64,000 bases of DNA from Asterias rubens (taxonomy: Eukaryota; Echinodermata; Asteroidea; Forcipulatida; Asteriidae), in NCBI RefSeq assembly GCF_902459465.1, contig NC_047078.1, positions 8,828,333 through 8,892,332 on the forward strand. The letters are read 5' to 3'. The notes under the pieces are model-generated. The model did no database searches, was not told where the DNA came from, and saw nothing but the letters and a program-made list of their open reading frames with translations. Positions 11,440 through 23,096 of the stretch are shown here, piece after piece (the stretch's first letter is position 1; the number at the start of each line of letters is the position of its first letter). The position numbers were made by a program, and so were the translations under genes.

Positions 11440-13585
11440 CGAGGTTATTTAATTACAAAGGTCATGACAATGTCATATAGTCCTCATTAACGAGGTGATT
11501 TAATTACAAATGTCATGACAATGTCATAGAGTACTCATTAACGAGGTGATGTAATTACAAAGGTCATGACAATGTCATAGAGTACTCATTAACGAGGTTA
11601 TTTCAATTATAAAGGTCATGACAATGTCATAGAGTACTCATTAACGAGGTGATTTAATTACAAAGGTCTTGACATTGTCTTAGCTGTATAGAGTACTCAT
11701 TAATAGGTTAATATAATTATAATTATAAAGGTCATGACATTGTCTTAGCTGTATACAGTACTCATTAACAAGGTTTTATAATTACAAAGGTCATGACATT
11801 GTCTTAGCTGTTTAGAGTACTCATTAACAAGGTTTTATTATTACAAAGGTCATGACATTGTCTTAGCTGTAAAGAGTACTCATTAACAAGGTTTTATCAT
11901 TACAAAGGTCATGACATCGTCTTAGCTGTATAGAGTACTCATTAACAAGGTTTTATAATAACAAAGGTCATGACATTGTCTTAGCTGTATAGAGTACTCA
12001 TTAACAAGGTTTTATAATTACAAAGGTCATGACATTGTCTTAGCTGTATAGAGTACTCATTAACAAGGTTTTATAATAACAAAGGTCATGACATTGTCTT
12101 AGCTGTATAGAGTACTCATTAACAAGGTTTTATAAATACAAGGTCATGACATTGTCTTAGCTGTAAAGAGTACTCGTTAACAAGGTTTTATCATTACAAA
12201 GGTCATGACATTGTCTTAGCTGTAAAGAGTACTCATTAACAAGGTTTTATAATTACAAAGGTCATGACATTATCTTATCTGTATAAAGTACTCATTAACA
12301 AGGTTTTATAATTACAAAGGTCATGACATTGTCTTAGCTGTATAGAGTACTCATAACAAGGTTTTATAATTACAAAGGTCATGACATCTTATCTGTATAG
12401 AGTACTCATTAACAAGGTTTTATAATTACAAAGGTCATGACATTGTCTTAGCTGTATAGAGTACTCATTAACAAGGTTATATAATAACAAAGGTCATGAC
12501 ATTGTCTTAGCTGTATAGAGTACTCATTAACAAGGTTTTATTATTACAAAGGTCATGACATTGTCTTAGCTGTGAAGAGTACTCATTAACAAGGTTTTAT
12601 TATTACAAAGGTCATGACATCGTCTTAGCTGTATAGAGTACTCATTAACAAGGTTTTATTATTACAAAGGTCATGACATTGTCTTAGCTGTATAGAGTAC
12701 TCATTAACAAGGTTTTATAATTACAAAGGTCATGACATTGTCTTAGCTGTGTAGAGTACTCATTAACAAGGTTTTTTAATTACAAAGGTCATGACATTGT
12801 CTTAGCTGTATAGAGTACTCATTAAAAGGTTTTATAATTACAAAGGTCATGACATTGTCTTAGCTGTATAGAGTACTCATAACAAGGTTTTATAATTACA
12901 AAGGTCATGACATCTTATCTGTATAGAGTACTCATTAACAAGGTTTTATAATTACAAAGGTCATGACATCGTCTTAGCTGTATAGAGTACTCATTAACAA
13001 GGTTATATAATAACAAAGGTCATGACATTGTCTTAGCTGTGAAGAGTACTCATTAACAAGGTTTTATTATTACAAAGGTCATGACATCGTCTTAGCTGTA
13101 TAGAGTACTCATTAACAAGGTTTTATCATTACAAAGGTCATGACATTGTCTTAGCTGTATAGAGTACTCATTAACAAGGTTTTATAATTACAAAGGTCAT
13201 GACATTGTCTTAGCTGTGTAGAGTACTCATTAACAAGGTTTTTTTAATTACAAAGGTCATGACATTGTCTTAGCTGTATAGAGTACTCATTAAAAGGTTT
13301 TATAATTACAAAGGTCATGACATTGTCTTAGCTGTATAGAGTATTCATTAACAAGGTTTTATAATTACAAAGGTCATGACATTGTCTTAGCTGTGAAGAG
13401 TACTCATTAACAAGGTTTTATTATTACAAAGGTCATGACATCGTCTTAGCTGTATAGAGTACTCATTAACAAGGTTTTATAATTACAAAGGTCATGACAT
13501 TGTCTTAGCTGTGTTGAGTACTCATTAACAAGGTTTTTAATCACAAAGGTAATGCCATTGTCTTAGCTGTATAGAGTACTCACGA
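11440..13585. repeat. 52-58-bp minisatellite, about 37 units
   Basis: The unit carries the blocks AAGGTCATGACATTGTCTTA, GCTGTATAGAGTACTCATTA and ACAAGGTTTTATAATTAC. The left-most copies are about 52 bp, lack the CTTAGCTGTA segment and read AACGAGGTGAT. Units from about 11665 onward are 58 bp and read AACAAGGTTTT. The unit holds two short palindromes, GTCATGAC and GAGTACTC. The array shows an older left edge and a homogenised right part. No coding. Confidence 0.92.
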
Positions 13586-14269
13586 ACAAGGTATTATAAT
13601 ATAATAATAACATAAAATAATAATAATAATAAATAATAATTAGAGGGGGTAACATTACAAAGAAGCAATTGTTGTAATGGTTACACACTCAGATGTATTA
13701 CGATCCCTTTTGTGGGGTGGGAGATGACAACCTTCACGTGGTCCACCCTGTTGTTAACTAATTGTCATCAGCTGTATATACGTATGTATATATAGCTCTA
13801 TGCATCTAACCAATCTACCCCATCAGGTAAAATGGAATTTGACTCGATGAACTTTCAAGAATGTTCATGATCAGTCCATGAACATGCCTTAAACAGTTCA
13901 CAACATGTTCATTAGAGCAGTTCATGAACCAAGTTCAAGAACTGTTTATCTGTTCAATTGATGGACATTTGATAGGGGAACAAAAGGGAAGCGACGAGTT
14001 CTTTATTGGCCGTTTAAAACCAGCAGGGTCGTTGCCAGGTGATAAAGGCCCGAGCAGAAGGCGAGGGCCTATATCGCACGGCAACATACGTTTAAGAACA
14101 AGTCACTACTCTTTTATTCCCATTCATAAATGCCCTTTTGTTAAAAAGCGCGCTTAGAAATAGATATTCGCGCGCGCTTAGAAATAGATTACGCCCTGTT
14201 ACTAAAAGCTAAGAATTGCGCGTTCGGCATGAGTATATTATTGGCGTACGTAGGTTTGACACGCGGAAG
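13586..14269. other. Non-coding stretch with AAT microsatellite and GTTCATGAAC motifs
   Basis: About 13587-13640 is an (AATAAT)n-like microsatellite ending the 58-bp array. Between 13848 and 13950 there is a cluster of GTTCATGAAC-type palindromic words (GAATGTTCATGATC, CCATGAACATGCC, CATGTTCATTAG, AGTTCATGAACC). Around 14150-14190 the phrase CGCGCTTAGAAATAGAT is repeated twice. No gene is supported; the short open frame at 13924-14157 has no features of a protein. Confidence 0.5.
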
Positions 14270-14775
14270 CCGGCCGGTTATAAACAGCTCCAGCTGGGCC
14301 CAATTTCATGGCTCTGCTTACCGTAAGCAAAAAATCAGCGCTTAAGGAAGCAGGGAATTCTGTGTATACGGCAAGCGTATTTCATGGGTTAGCGGCGAAT
14401 TTTGGCTTTTGCGCGTGCCTACTCCATGTTTCTAGGCATTCTACGCTTAAAAGGCTAGCTCAGAAAGCCGGTTATAAACAGCTCCAGCAGGGCCCAATTC
14501 ATGGCACTGCTTACCGTGAGCAAAGAATCAGCGCTTGCGGAAGCAGGGAATTTTGTGTATACGGCAAGCATATTTCATGGGTTAGCGGCGAATTTTGGCT
14601 TTTGTGCGTGCCTACTGCACGTTTCTAGGCATTCTACGCTTGAAAGGCTAGCACAGAAAGCCGGTTATAAACAGCTCCAGCTGCGCCCAATTTCATGGCA
14701 CTGCTTACCGTGAGCAAAGAATCAGCGCTTATGGAAGCAGTGAATTCTGTGTATAGGGCAAGCGTATTGGGAATA
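14270..14775. repeat. 193-bp tandem repeat, about 2.6 copies
   Basis: GCCGGTTATAAACAGCTCCA recurs at 14273, 14467 and 14660, giving a period of 193-194 bp. The unit contains GCGCGTGCCTACT and CAATTTCATGGC. About 23 bp of the same unit end reappears in inverted orientation near 19443-19466, on the other side of the USP37-like exons, so the unit may be the end of a dispersed element. The 70-106-codon open frames inside are not maintained between copies. Confidence 0.8.
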
Positions 14776-15301
14776 CTGTCATCAGTGGTCATTTCAACTT
14801 GGTTTTAGGTGGTTCCTCAGGTGTTTAACCCAGGAGGGGGGGGGTGTCTGGCGGGCCCAATTCAGCAAATCTCAAGTCTGGCGGCTGATACTGGTATTAA
14901 TTATAGTATTATTGGTCCTTTCTCTATCTGGTCATTTCAACTGCAGTTCCTCTGTTGTTTAACCCAGGGGGAGGGGGGAGGGGGGGGTTGCAGGCCAATG
15001 CAGCGAAATTATTGTACTACTACTAGCATACTTGTTATTAAATTATGGGCTCTCACGTTTTAAAAGAATACCAGGTCGACGCGTGGGGCCAGGGCTGGAG
15101 CTCCAGAAAGGGGGAGTTTTTAGAATTATGTATTTCAAGAGGCGGTATCACTGAGTATGGATTGAATTTTTGGTGCGTCTTCATAAACTCTTGGAGTATC
15201 AAGAAGACGATAGGCCTACCCATGCCGGATTAACATGAGTTGAGATTTGTGAGTTTGGTGTTATTTACCGAGCTTTGTTTGTTTTGATTGACTGTTTGCA
15301 G
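14776..15301. other. G-rich duplicated spacer upstream of the USP37-like exons
   Basis: A segment ending TGTTTAACCCAGG followed by poly-G occurs twice (about 14800-14850 and 14930-14990). Both poly-G tracts, and especially GGGGGAGGGGGGAGGGGGGG near 14968, have G-quadruplex potential. No exon is supported. Confidence 0.45.
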
Positions 15302-15386
15302 GGAAGAGGTTGAATCAAGGAAGAGGCTGAGTGAGAAGAATGCAGAGGACTTGAAGCATATGGATAAAAGACGAAGAGACAACCAG
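15302..15386 (+). CDS. Candidate charged-linker exon of the USP37-like gene
   Basis: An AG acceptor (TTTGCAG) is followed by one completing base and then EEVESRKRLSEKNAEDL and a Lys/Arg-rich end (MDKRRRDNQ). Only this frame is open. The exon resembles the basic linker of USP37 in composition but not in clear sequence. It ends in phase 0, while the next supported exon needs an incoming phase-1 end, so an exon is missing between them or this one is not part of the gene. Confidence 0.45.
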
Positions 15387-18213
15387 GTTATTACAGTTTG
15401 GAGAAATCTTTCCATAAAGCTTTGTCCTTTTTCTTGAAACTGTACTTAATTTTGGTCCAATTCCAATCCATCAAGTAATTATTTATTTGTTTATTTATTT
15501 ATTCACTTAGGCTTTAAAAACTTCAAAACACACAGCAACAATAAGTAGAGACATATCAACAAAAATCAAGCAGAAGCCTATAGGGATTGCCCAATAGGGA
15601 ACCAAATCACTATCCAGTTCTTGAATTGGTCTCAACGTTTTGACTAGCTTGCTCTAGTCATCGTCAAGAGATTGACTCCGCGGTAGTGCAGTTAATTATG
15701 ATCCTATAAAGCTAAAGTAGTTGTCCCAGCCAATTTTCTATACCTTCCGCCCGGGTATAGTTACAAAGCAGGACAGTTCTTTTCAGAACAAGTCTCTCAA
15801 AAATCTGATAATCTACTCTTTGTGGTAGTAGAATAAAGAAAGACAGTTCTCTAAGAACAAACTCTACCTGGCAAGTAGAAACACACATGGTGTTACCGCA
15901 AACCAAATATATATTGATACCTCACCATGCAATGCCTAAATTCTTTTGTACCCTTTTCACTGATGAAAGAGGTTTCTAAAAAAATAATTGCCTTGTTAGT
16001 GATTTCAAATCCATGTTTAGTTTCACCTCACATGTAGGTACTTGTGAAATTTGTGTGTAATTTCTTTTCCCAAAAGACTTTGATGCTTTATTTGTCGTTA
16101 AAAAGACAAATAGTTAATTATTTTCTGCAAATTATTTATTATGACCCATCAAAATGAACTAGGCATATCTGAGCTTTTAAGGAACTGGTGGTTCTCAAAT
16201 GTAATACTGTAAAAAATTAACTATGCCTAGTGATCAAATGCACACAAAACGTGCAACTACACAGCTGATGTAAATTTGTCCGATATTTGTCGTTTATTTT
16301 AGGTTGCGTAGAGAACCCTACTGAAGTACTTTCGACGAGCAGTAGCGTCTAGACAAACAGTAAGTACAGTCTTTCTTATGATTTTTCTCCTGTAGATGAT
16401 CAGCATATATTAATAGAAACATGAGTCTTTAACCAATAGTTCTTTTCCGAACCAACACTACTCATAAAGAGATTCACATAGTGTTATCGCAAAATGTTCT
16501 TATAGTTACAATTCCACCATACAAATTTTCAAATCCTACTAATGGTGGTGGGCATCAAATAGGTGGGGGTGGGGGGGGGGGTGACAAGGGGAGGGGGGCA
16601 CAATATCAAATGTCCCCCCATCTTTTTGACCACCTTAATCATGAAGCCCAAGTATTGCACTGTGTAAGACCAACCCTGTGTCTCGCCATGGGCATTAATC
16701 CTGGGGGCTATAAGGATGACACAACTTATTAGAAGGGTGGGGGACACTATATCAAATGTCCCCCCTCAAAATTTACCAAAGATTGCACCACAGAGCATCT
16801 AAAATGTAGAATTTTCCCGTGCCTATATCTGCTTAGGGCTTAGATGAAGTGTCATTTTTAGTAACAATACAAAGTATGAGAATACTAGTGAATTCTTTTT
16901 TTAAACCCTGACTTGCAGCTGCCCCCAAGCCGGTTTCCAATGCATCAGCTTTCTACAGTAGAGGGCGCCAGATTGCTGGTTACTCTGCCACGGATGCATT
17001 GCTACAATCAAGGTGAGTTTATTGGGTTTTTTAAAGTGGGGCCTTAAAAACACATGTTATTTTTTATATGGCATTAGTTCTATTTGTCCTCACAACCTGA
17101 TGAGACTTCTCAGTTCTGAAAAGAACTGTCCTGCTTCTTAAATACTACCTAGGCAGAAGGTAGGAAATCTACCTAGCAAGTAGATACGCATGTTGTTATC
17201 GCTAACATTGATACCTAGGTTATTGATACCCCACCGTGCAATGCCTCAAGTCCCATATTCTTAATGTTGTTTGTCCCCTCAGGCAAACCAACTGTAACGT
17301 CACGGTAAAGCGTACCCCTGGATTCCTGAGCGTCTCTAACTCAAAGAGGTTGTACCCGATCACAAGCTACCCGGCTGGAGGCAGAAGAGCATCCCCACAG
17401 CAGTCAAGACGTCTCAGATCAGTCTACAAGAGTAGGTCATTCACACACTTAAAAAAAAAAGTATTATTATTACTTTTTTACCCTTTCACCGATGTGTGTT
17501 AGCACTGTATACTCAGTACTTTCCCGATTGCTGTGGAAAAATATCACCAGCATGTTACTCGGGTGGGATTCGAACCCACAACCCTTGCAATTCTAGAGCA
17601 GTGTCTTACCAATAAGACTACCGTGAATCGCAGTTTGAATCCTATGTTTTGGCAGCGGGTACCACAACGCTATAATAGATGTTAACATAGGATTCGAACT
17701 GCCAATACGGGTACTGCATTAATATTCTTTAGCACCAATGTAACATTACCATCTATAACAATAATAACATTAATTAGTTTTTATCTCAAATGTCTCAATG
17801 TGCAATGTGCTTTTTATCTTTTGCTTATTTGTTGTATTATCTGGTGTCAGTTTGTGAAAACGGGAAAATGCCTTTTTGCAATCTTCGACGCATGTATAAA
17901 GTTCAAAGCATCAAGAAACCATTGTTAGAAAGCTAGTTGAAAATACCCATAACTTTTTTTACAGAGCTTGATTTTAAAAATGTTCATTGCTGTTTTCCCG
18001 GATTGCTACATTTTACTTGTATTTGTGTGTGTCCGTTTGTAATGTTGGTGACGATTTGTCTGATTTGTGCACTTTTTCCGCCAGATTCTCAAATCTTGGT
18101 AATACGTGTTACATGAACGCCATTCTCCAGTCGCTATTCTGTCTGGAATGCTTCACTGCAGACATGCAGAATCAAGACATCATTCCACTCATGCAGAAAT
18201 CAAGTCTCTACTG
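15302..18213 (+). CDS. USP37: USP37-like ubiquitin carboxyl-terminal hydrolase, partial (4 supported exons)
   Basis: Exons are supported at 15302-15386, 16919-17012, 17283-17435 and 18085-18213. The last three share compatible phases (2/2/2) and AG acceptors. The final exon begins FSNLGNTCYMNAILQSLF, the Cys-box of USP-family cysteine deubiquitinases, with the nucleophile Cys codon at 18107-18109. Upstream residues (SAFYSRGR, then KRTPGFL, then a basic QQSRRLR stretch) match in order the linker that precedes the catalytic domain in USP37. In vertebrates USP37 removes ubiquitin chains, notably from cell-cycle proteins. The PH-like N-terminus, the remainder of the catalytic domain (His-box) and the UIMs were not found. 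The donors after 15386 (GTTATT) and 17435 (GTCATT) are weak, and the 15302-15386 exon does not join 16919 in frame without another exon. This may be a gene with very long introns or a fragment; I cannot tell which. Confidence 0.72.
15387..16918. other. Intron-like stretch with dispersed repeat and G-rich element
   Basis: About 15571-15960 is a dispersed repeat (CAAGAGATTGACTCCGCGG and CAGGACAGTTCTTTTCAGAA). Part of it recurs near 17110-17250 (CAGTTCTGAAAAGAACTGTC). About 16530-16830 holds G/C-rich inverted blocks (TATCAAATGTCCCCC twice) related to fragments near 57060-57170 and 57690-57930. The poly-G at about 16563-16580 is a G-quadruplex candidate. No intact exon is supported (see the rejected candidate at 16303). 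Confidence 0.5.
16919..17012 (+). CDS. USP37-like linker exon (SAFYSRGR)
   Basis: The acceptor ACTTGCAG and donor AAG/GTGAGT are both strong. In the frame that joins the next exon it reads APKPVSNASAFYSRGRQIAG and onward. The SxFYxSR-like stretch followed some 20 residues later by KRTPGFL parallels the same order in vertebrate USP37, which fixes the frame. It ends in phase 2. Confidence 0.65.
17283..17435 (+). CDS. USP37-like linker exon (KRTPGFL ... QQSRRLR)
   Basis: The acceptor CCCCTCAG is good; the donor AG/GTCATT is weak. The frame is open throughout and reads VTVKRTPGFLSVSNSKRLYP, then a Gly/Arg/Ser/Gln-rich tail. It ends in phase 2 and splices in frame to the Cys-box exon. In USP37 a KR-x-x-GFL segment lies about 40 residues before the Cys-box, the same spacing as here. 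Confidence 0.68.
17455..17720 (-). mobile_element. tRNA-derived SINE-like element, copy 1
   Basis: Read on the minus strand, GGGTTCGAATCCCACC (near 17566-17582) matches a Pol III B-box, and the region around it resembles a tRNA body. The distal part contains TGTGTGTTAGCACTGTAT, which also occurs at about 32908 and 50591. The copy lies in the intron between the third and fourth USP37-like exons. Boundaries are approximate. Confidence 0.5.
18085..18213 (+). CDS. USP Cys-box exon
   Basis: The exon encodes FSNLGNTCYMNAILQSLF followed by CLECFTADMQNQDIIPL and a further short stretch. LGNTCYMNA is the diagnostic Cys-box of peptidase family C19, and the whole N-terminal phrase closely resembles USP37. 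The acceptor is CCGCCAG and the donor is CTG/GTAAGA. It ends in phase 2. The expected continuation (a segment like RFAHLL) was not found downstream. Confidence 0.85.
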
Positions 18214-21200
18214 GTAAGACATTTTGGGCCCCTCACGATTGAGACTTGTCAGAGAAGATGTGGCGTAAACACTGGCATAACTGGGGTGGGTGGGTTGGGG
18301 CATCATATTCTTCAACACTTTCAAATAACACTGTGTGAATGTGTGCAAGTTCACACAGTGTTTCAATCCCCTACATTATGTGGACTTTTGTTATCAGGTC
18401 CACTCTTGTTATGTAGTGTACATGAGTTTTAACCCAATTCACCTAACGTCATCATCAGAATAATCTTGGATGCACCATTTTGGTGGTCAATGTAAACGTG
18501 TGTTATTCAGTGAAGTGCGCATTTTAGGCGACGCGGCATTTACACGTAAACCTATTGACCACCAACATGGTGAGCGTGGCATCAGTTGCTGCATGTGACG
18601 CGCTTGCAAGGGTTCAATATAGACCTTATTGCAGATAGCAAAAATCTGACGTCCCGCAAAGGATTGTGGGAAATATTTTGCACCTCCAGTTATACGGTCG
18701 TCACGTAACGTGTTCTACAAAGTTTTTTTGTAAACAATAAGTTTGTAAACATTGACATTGTTTGTGGTGGACGGTCATGCTTCTGTGGCGGAAGACAGTT
18801 TCACCCACGAATGGGTGTACCTCCATGCTTTATTTAGCCAAGTCAGATGTGTAATATTAATATAAAAAACTACGACAATAATGCCATCGGACCAGTGTGT
18901 GCTTTGCGACTCAACGGAAGAACGAGGGACTGTACATGTATGTACATACGTAGGTAGGTCCATGCATGTTCTTTTGACTTTGATTGAACACAAAATAGTT
19001 TAATAAAATATCAATAAAGCTTGTTTATGATTTAATCATGACCGGGTCATGATTAAATCATCAAGCATGTCAAACCCAACAAGCTGTAGGCTACAATTTG
19101 AGTATTGTATAGGCTAGATTTATGTGTGATTTGTGGTAGAAACTAAAAAAGAAACATACATAGGCCTATTCAATTATATATTCCTCAACATTTTTTAGAG
19201 ATGACAGATATTGATATTATATTCAGAATATAATATCAATATTCTGATAATGATACTGCTCATTAATTAGCTCATAGTCATATTAGTCATGACTTACTTT
19301 CAGGGCAGAGTGTTTGATTATGATTTACAAGGCAAAAGATCATTCATAAATGCCTCAATCAGTTTCGCTATCTGCATTCCTGTTGTGGTGGAGAGCGCTT
19401 CACGTGGGGTCAGGGTGTTTAAAGTTAACGAGTGATAAAGACCAGCTGGAGCTGTTTATAACCGGTTGTTTTGGATATGTTTAGATGCATAATATGTGCT
19501 GGTCTTGGTGCTAGATGTTTCACCGATACGGGTGATGTTTGTGAGTTGGCCGCGCTGGGTGTGAAAGCAAAACAAGAAACGTCTTGCACCAAGACTAACT
19601 ACGCACACACCACACAATGCATCCGAAAACTGTCTCAGTCATTAAAATGCAACACATGTCAGGTCATCAAATAAGATACGTAAAAGAGGAAACAAGGGCT
19701 GAACGACCACGACCCTGCCTGTTTTAAACGCCTTTTTAAGAACTTGTAACCACTCATTTATTCCCTTAGTTTTTGTCTGCTTTATCTTTCAGATAATTAC
19801 TTGTGCATCAACATGCTTCGTGACAGGACTCATATTGGAAGCAGTTATTCTCCCAGTTCTGTGTTCACTCCAAAGATGTGATCTGTACTGTTGTTTTGTG
19901 GACTCGACCAACCACATCCTACTTCTTTTGCTGCAGGAGAGCTCATTGACCATCTTCTGAATTGACTAAAGGCTGTGTGTGTGTATGTGTGTCTTCATGC
20001 TCTTGCGGCCATTTTTGACTGATGACACGTAAATTGGCGATGAAAAGATAAATGTTAATTGCAGAGTGAACTGTGACGCAAGCGAAGGTATCGCAAATGC
20101 TTCTTAATATGCCTGTGCGTGGCATCCTGCGGTTGTAGGCTACAATTCTCAGAGAAAGTAGAATAATACAACACAATACAAACAATAACACTGTCCAAAC
20201 GTCCATTTCCACTGTCTTGAAGAGTTTAAAGCTTTATTTATTCTGGTTACTTAAATCATACAATAATACTTCATAATGCAAAGATTTAAATAATACCAAG
20301 GGTTGCAATTGCAAAGATCTAGAGGGTTGTAGTTAACCGCCTCAGTACAGTCAACATGAACAATACCTGAGGCAAACAAGGGTAGATAATAATTGAGTGA
20401 AGTAAACTGCAATGTAAGTGTTTTTAAGGGGCCATGAAAATACCAAGTGTGTTATAAAATTAATATTACCAATTTAAATATTTGAAGAAAAAAATTAAAG
20501 GATGGAAATTATAAAATAAAAAAGTGTTTGTAAACAAATACATTGAACAAAAAGTGTGACAGGTTTGGATTTATTTTCAGCAAGAGTTAAATTATGTGTA
20601 CCCACAGTTATCAATGAAACCTTTAAACTCTCACCATAAAATGGGTCAAATAATTACAGATGCTGGTTAGATTGTGAACAATTGTTTTCACACCAACCCC
20701 GAGAGTTAAACTCACAACATGCATGATGTAGCATTCACAAACAAGAATTTGTCACAGGTTTTATACAAAGCTGCAGTTTTATCATGGCACTGTCATCTTT
20801 AGATTCCATTCCAACCTGTGGGTGTAGAAGATAGTCTGATCCCTCTTCTAGAGTCTTTTTGTTAACAAGGACTCTGACATGCATGCCGTGTTTGCCAAAG
20901 GTGGCTGCAGCTTAATAAATATCAATTGTTTTAATGTTGGCTTTGTGAAGTCATGAGACAGCTTAATACATTACAATTTGCCTCTGGCAGTACTGAACCC
21001 ATTAATAGTGGGCCCTGAACCACCTGACCACAGTGCCAGTCAACTTACTTGTTAATTTAAATCCAAATTTTTAAGATGCAGAGTTTGCAGAGAATCACAT
21101 TTAAGTGCTCACAATACTTCTTCTTTGATGGCAAGGTTTGAAATGACTTTTCACCCACTTAAACTACAAAATGAGACCTATCAGTATAATTAGTTTAGAA

Positions 21201-22507
21201 TCGTTTAGAATCAAAAATGTATTAATTGGGATAGTTGCCCCCAAAATAATAAAGTTAAATGGTAACAATTTCCAAGTAAAACCAAAAGGATTTATTTTTT
21301 GAGGATGCCCAATGCAGAATCTATTTTTGTTGTTGAATAAATCAAACTTATTTGAAAACAAAAATTAAAAAGAAATTATATTCTTTTTTCAAATTCCTAC
21401 CTTAAGAAGGGTTTCGCTCATGTGACCTAGTCCTTGCTTTTCGAATTACAAATCTACAAAACTCATAGTCTCATATCATATGATAAAATTATAGACATAA
21501 CAAACATACCATTATTACAGTACCAGTAGGGTCTAACAATAAAGCTTACAACTTGATGCTTTATGGTACAGTGTACTAAAAGTATCATTTTTGTAATACA
21601 TGCACAAAACAAAGCACAAAGTATGTAATTATATATTATGCACAGAATCATGTTCGTACAATATGTGTACATCAAACTTGTATAAACTGAACCCTTGATA
21701 AAAACATGTTTATGCTAGGACTACTTCTAAGTTCTAGAAACTAGAAGTATGCTAGGACCTACACCAGAACCTTGTCGTACTTGTCATGTCATGATCTACG
21801 GTATAACCATGGAGGTAGAAATAGATTTATATTAATAAATATAAACATAAACCACAATTACTTAGTCACTTTTGGTCACTTTAATTTTGAACCATATCAG
21901 TGGTAGACCTAAAAAGTTGATGGTGTGAGAAATAAGGAAAAAGTAACATAAAGTTTTAAAAATGTACAACTACCATGATTGAAAGCTATTCTATTTACGT
22001 CCACGTCATTGCTGATCAGTATTACAGATACAATCGAATCAAGACAATGTAACCATTGATGGGCTTTATCCATAGAGCTATATCTAGACTCTATCTAGAC
22101 CAGGAATAAGAAATGTTTTTATTTTTTGTAAAACAGTCATGACAGTCCTCGATCATCATGACTTTGGCAATGTTTCTCTGTTTTGTAACAGAAAAAAATG
22201 TCTTACTTTTGTCATGGAGGTCGTCCATGCTTTTGTCGAAGTATTTATCAGCACAAATCGGAGTCACTGGTGGGAAGTTTTGGATGTTATTTCCGATCCT
22301 TCGAGGGTGACTGATGGTTGCGGGAGGGACACTGATCCGTGTTGCAACTTTTCGCCATTGACCTTGTCAATCAATGTCAGTCTTCCGACGCCCTACAGAC
22401 GTAGACAGGCAAACTTAAAAACAGTAATTTTATCGCGAAAAAATGTCGCCTTTGGAGTTTGTCTTTAACTACTGTGTCTTGTCACATTCACTTTAGCTAA
22501 AGATTAC
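18214..22507. other. 4.3 kb without a supported gene; short palindromes
   Basis: The stretch is AT-rich and contains two clean hairpins: 19028-19060 (TGATTTAATCATGACC arms) and 19210-19240 (ATTGATATTATATTC arms). CCTTATTGCAGATAGCAA (18624-18641) recurs inverted at 22693-22710, suggesting ends of a repeat family. About 19443-19466 repeats the end of the 193-bp unit. TTTATTTATT near 20233 could be a minus-strand polyadenylation signal. CRE-like and GGATTGTGGGAA words occur near 18650-18675. The short open frames here show no protein features. Confidence 0.4.
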
Positions 22508-22584
22508 CTTAGTTTGTCTATGCCAGAACTATTTATTCTATCAACCAGCTCTTTCTCGAGCTCGGTCACTCCTGCCACATCCAT
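22508..22584 (-). CDS. Candidate first coding exon, minus strand, unknown protein
   Basis: The ATG at 22584 opens 25 codons beginning MDVAGVTELEKELVDRI, acidic and apparently helical, followed by a good donor (AAG/GTAATC) in phase 2. Downstream exons could not be identified between 20.2 and 22.5 kb. I do not recognise the protein. The exon lies head to head with the candidate at 23097, about 510 bp away, so the interval could be a divergent promoter. Evidence is limited to the ATG, composition and donor. Confidence 0.35.
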
Positions 22585-23096
22585 TTTGCAAACCGATCGA
22601 TCGTGTACGAACGTTGAACGTTGTTTACTTTTTTGAGCGAGGTGCCAAATTTTTCCCACAGTCCTTTGCGCGCACATGCGCAGTTGTTCAAAATTGCTAT
22701 CTGCAATAAGGTGCAATAGTGCGCCCTCTTGGGCAACAAAATAACGTCTATAAACGTGCTTGAGTGCCCTCTATGCAATGAGGACCATGCCAATAATTAA
22801 TTAATAATGTAATGTTTTGATAGAAAATAAATCATAAACATTGTTTTCAAGTCAAGAAGAACATAAATATAGACTTGAACATCAAATCGAACATTACTAA
22901 CTGTTTCTAGTAAAACTTCGACGGCATGCTTTGTTGGGGGTCGTCTTTTTTCCCCACTTTTTCAAAAGACATAACCTATAAAATCGTTGGAACACTTTTG
23001 TGTCAGGTGCTCTGTTTATTCCGATTTGACACCAACAAATAGTGATTCCTATGTTTTTCCCACATTCAATTTATAACGTTGAGGGACGCAGGGAAA
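22585..23096. promoter_or_regulatory. Possible divergent promoter interval
   Basis: This is about 510 bp between two candidate first exons pointing outward. It contains GAACGTTGAACGTT-like repeats near 22607-22622 and the GCGCACATGCGC palindrome near 22669-22680. No TATA box is obvious at a suitable position. The call depends entirely on both flanking exons being real. Confidence 0.25.

Noticed and set aside
15073..15085. GTCGACGCGTGG as cloning-adapter contamination
   Set aside because: A single 12-base match without vector sequence on either side; the neighbouring sequence is continuous with the genomic context.
16303..16359. Possible USP37-like exon between a TTTTAG acceptor and a GTAAGT donor
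   Set aside because: All three frames contain a stop and the length does not reconcile the phases of the neighbouring exons.
19798..19882. Possible terminal USP37-like exon after TTTCAG at about 19797
   Set aside because: Joining it in the phase left by the Cys-box exon gives an immediate stop, and the peptide has no USP similarity.
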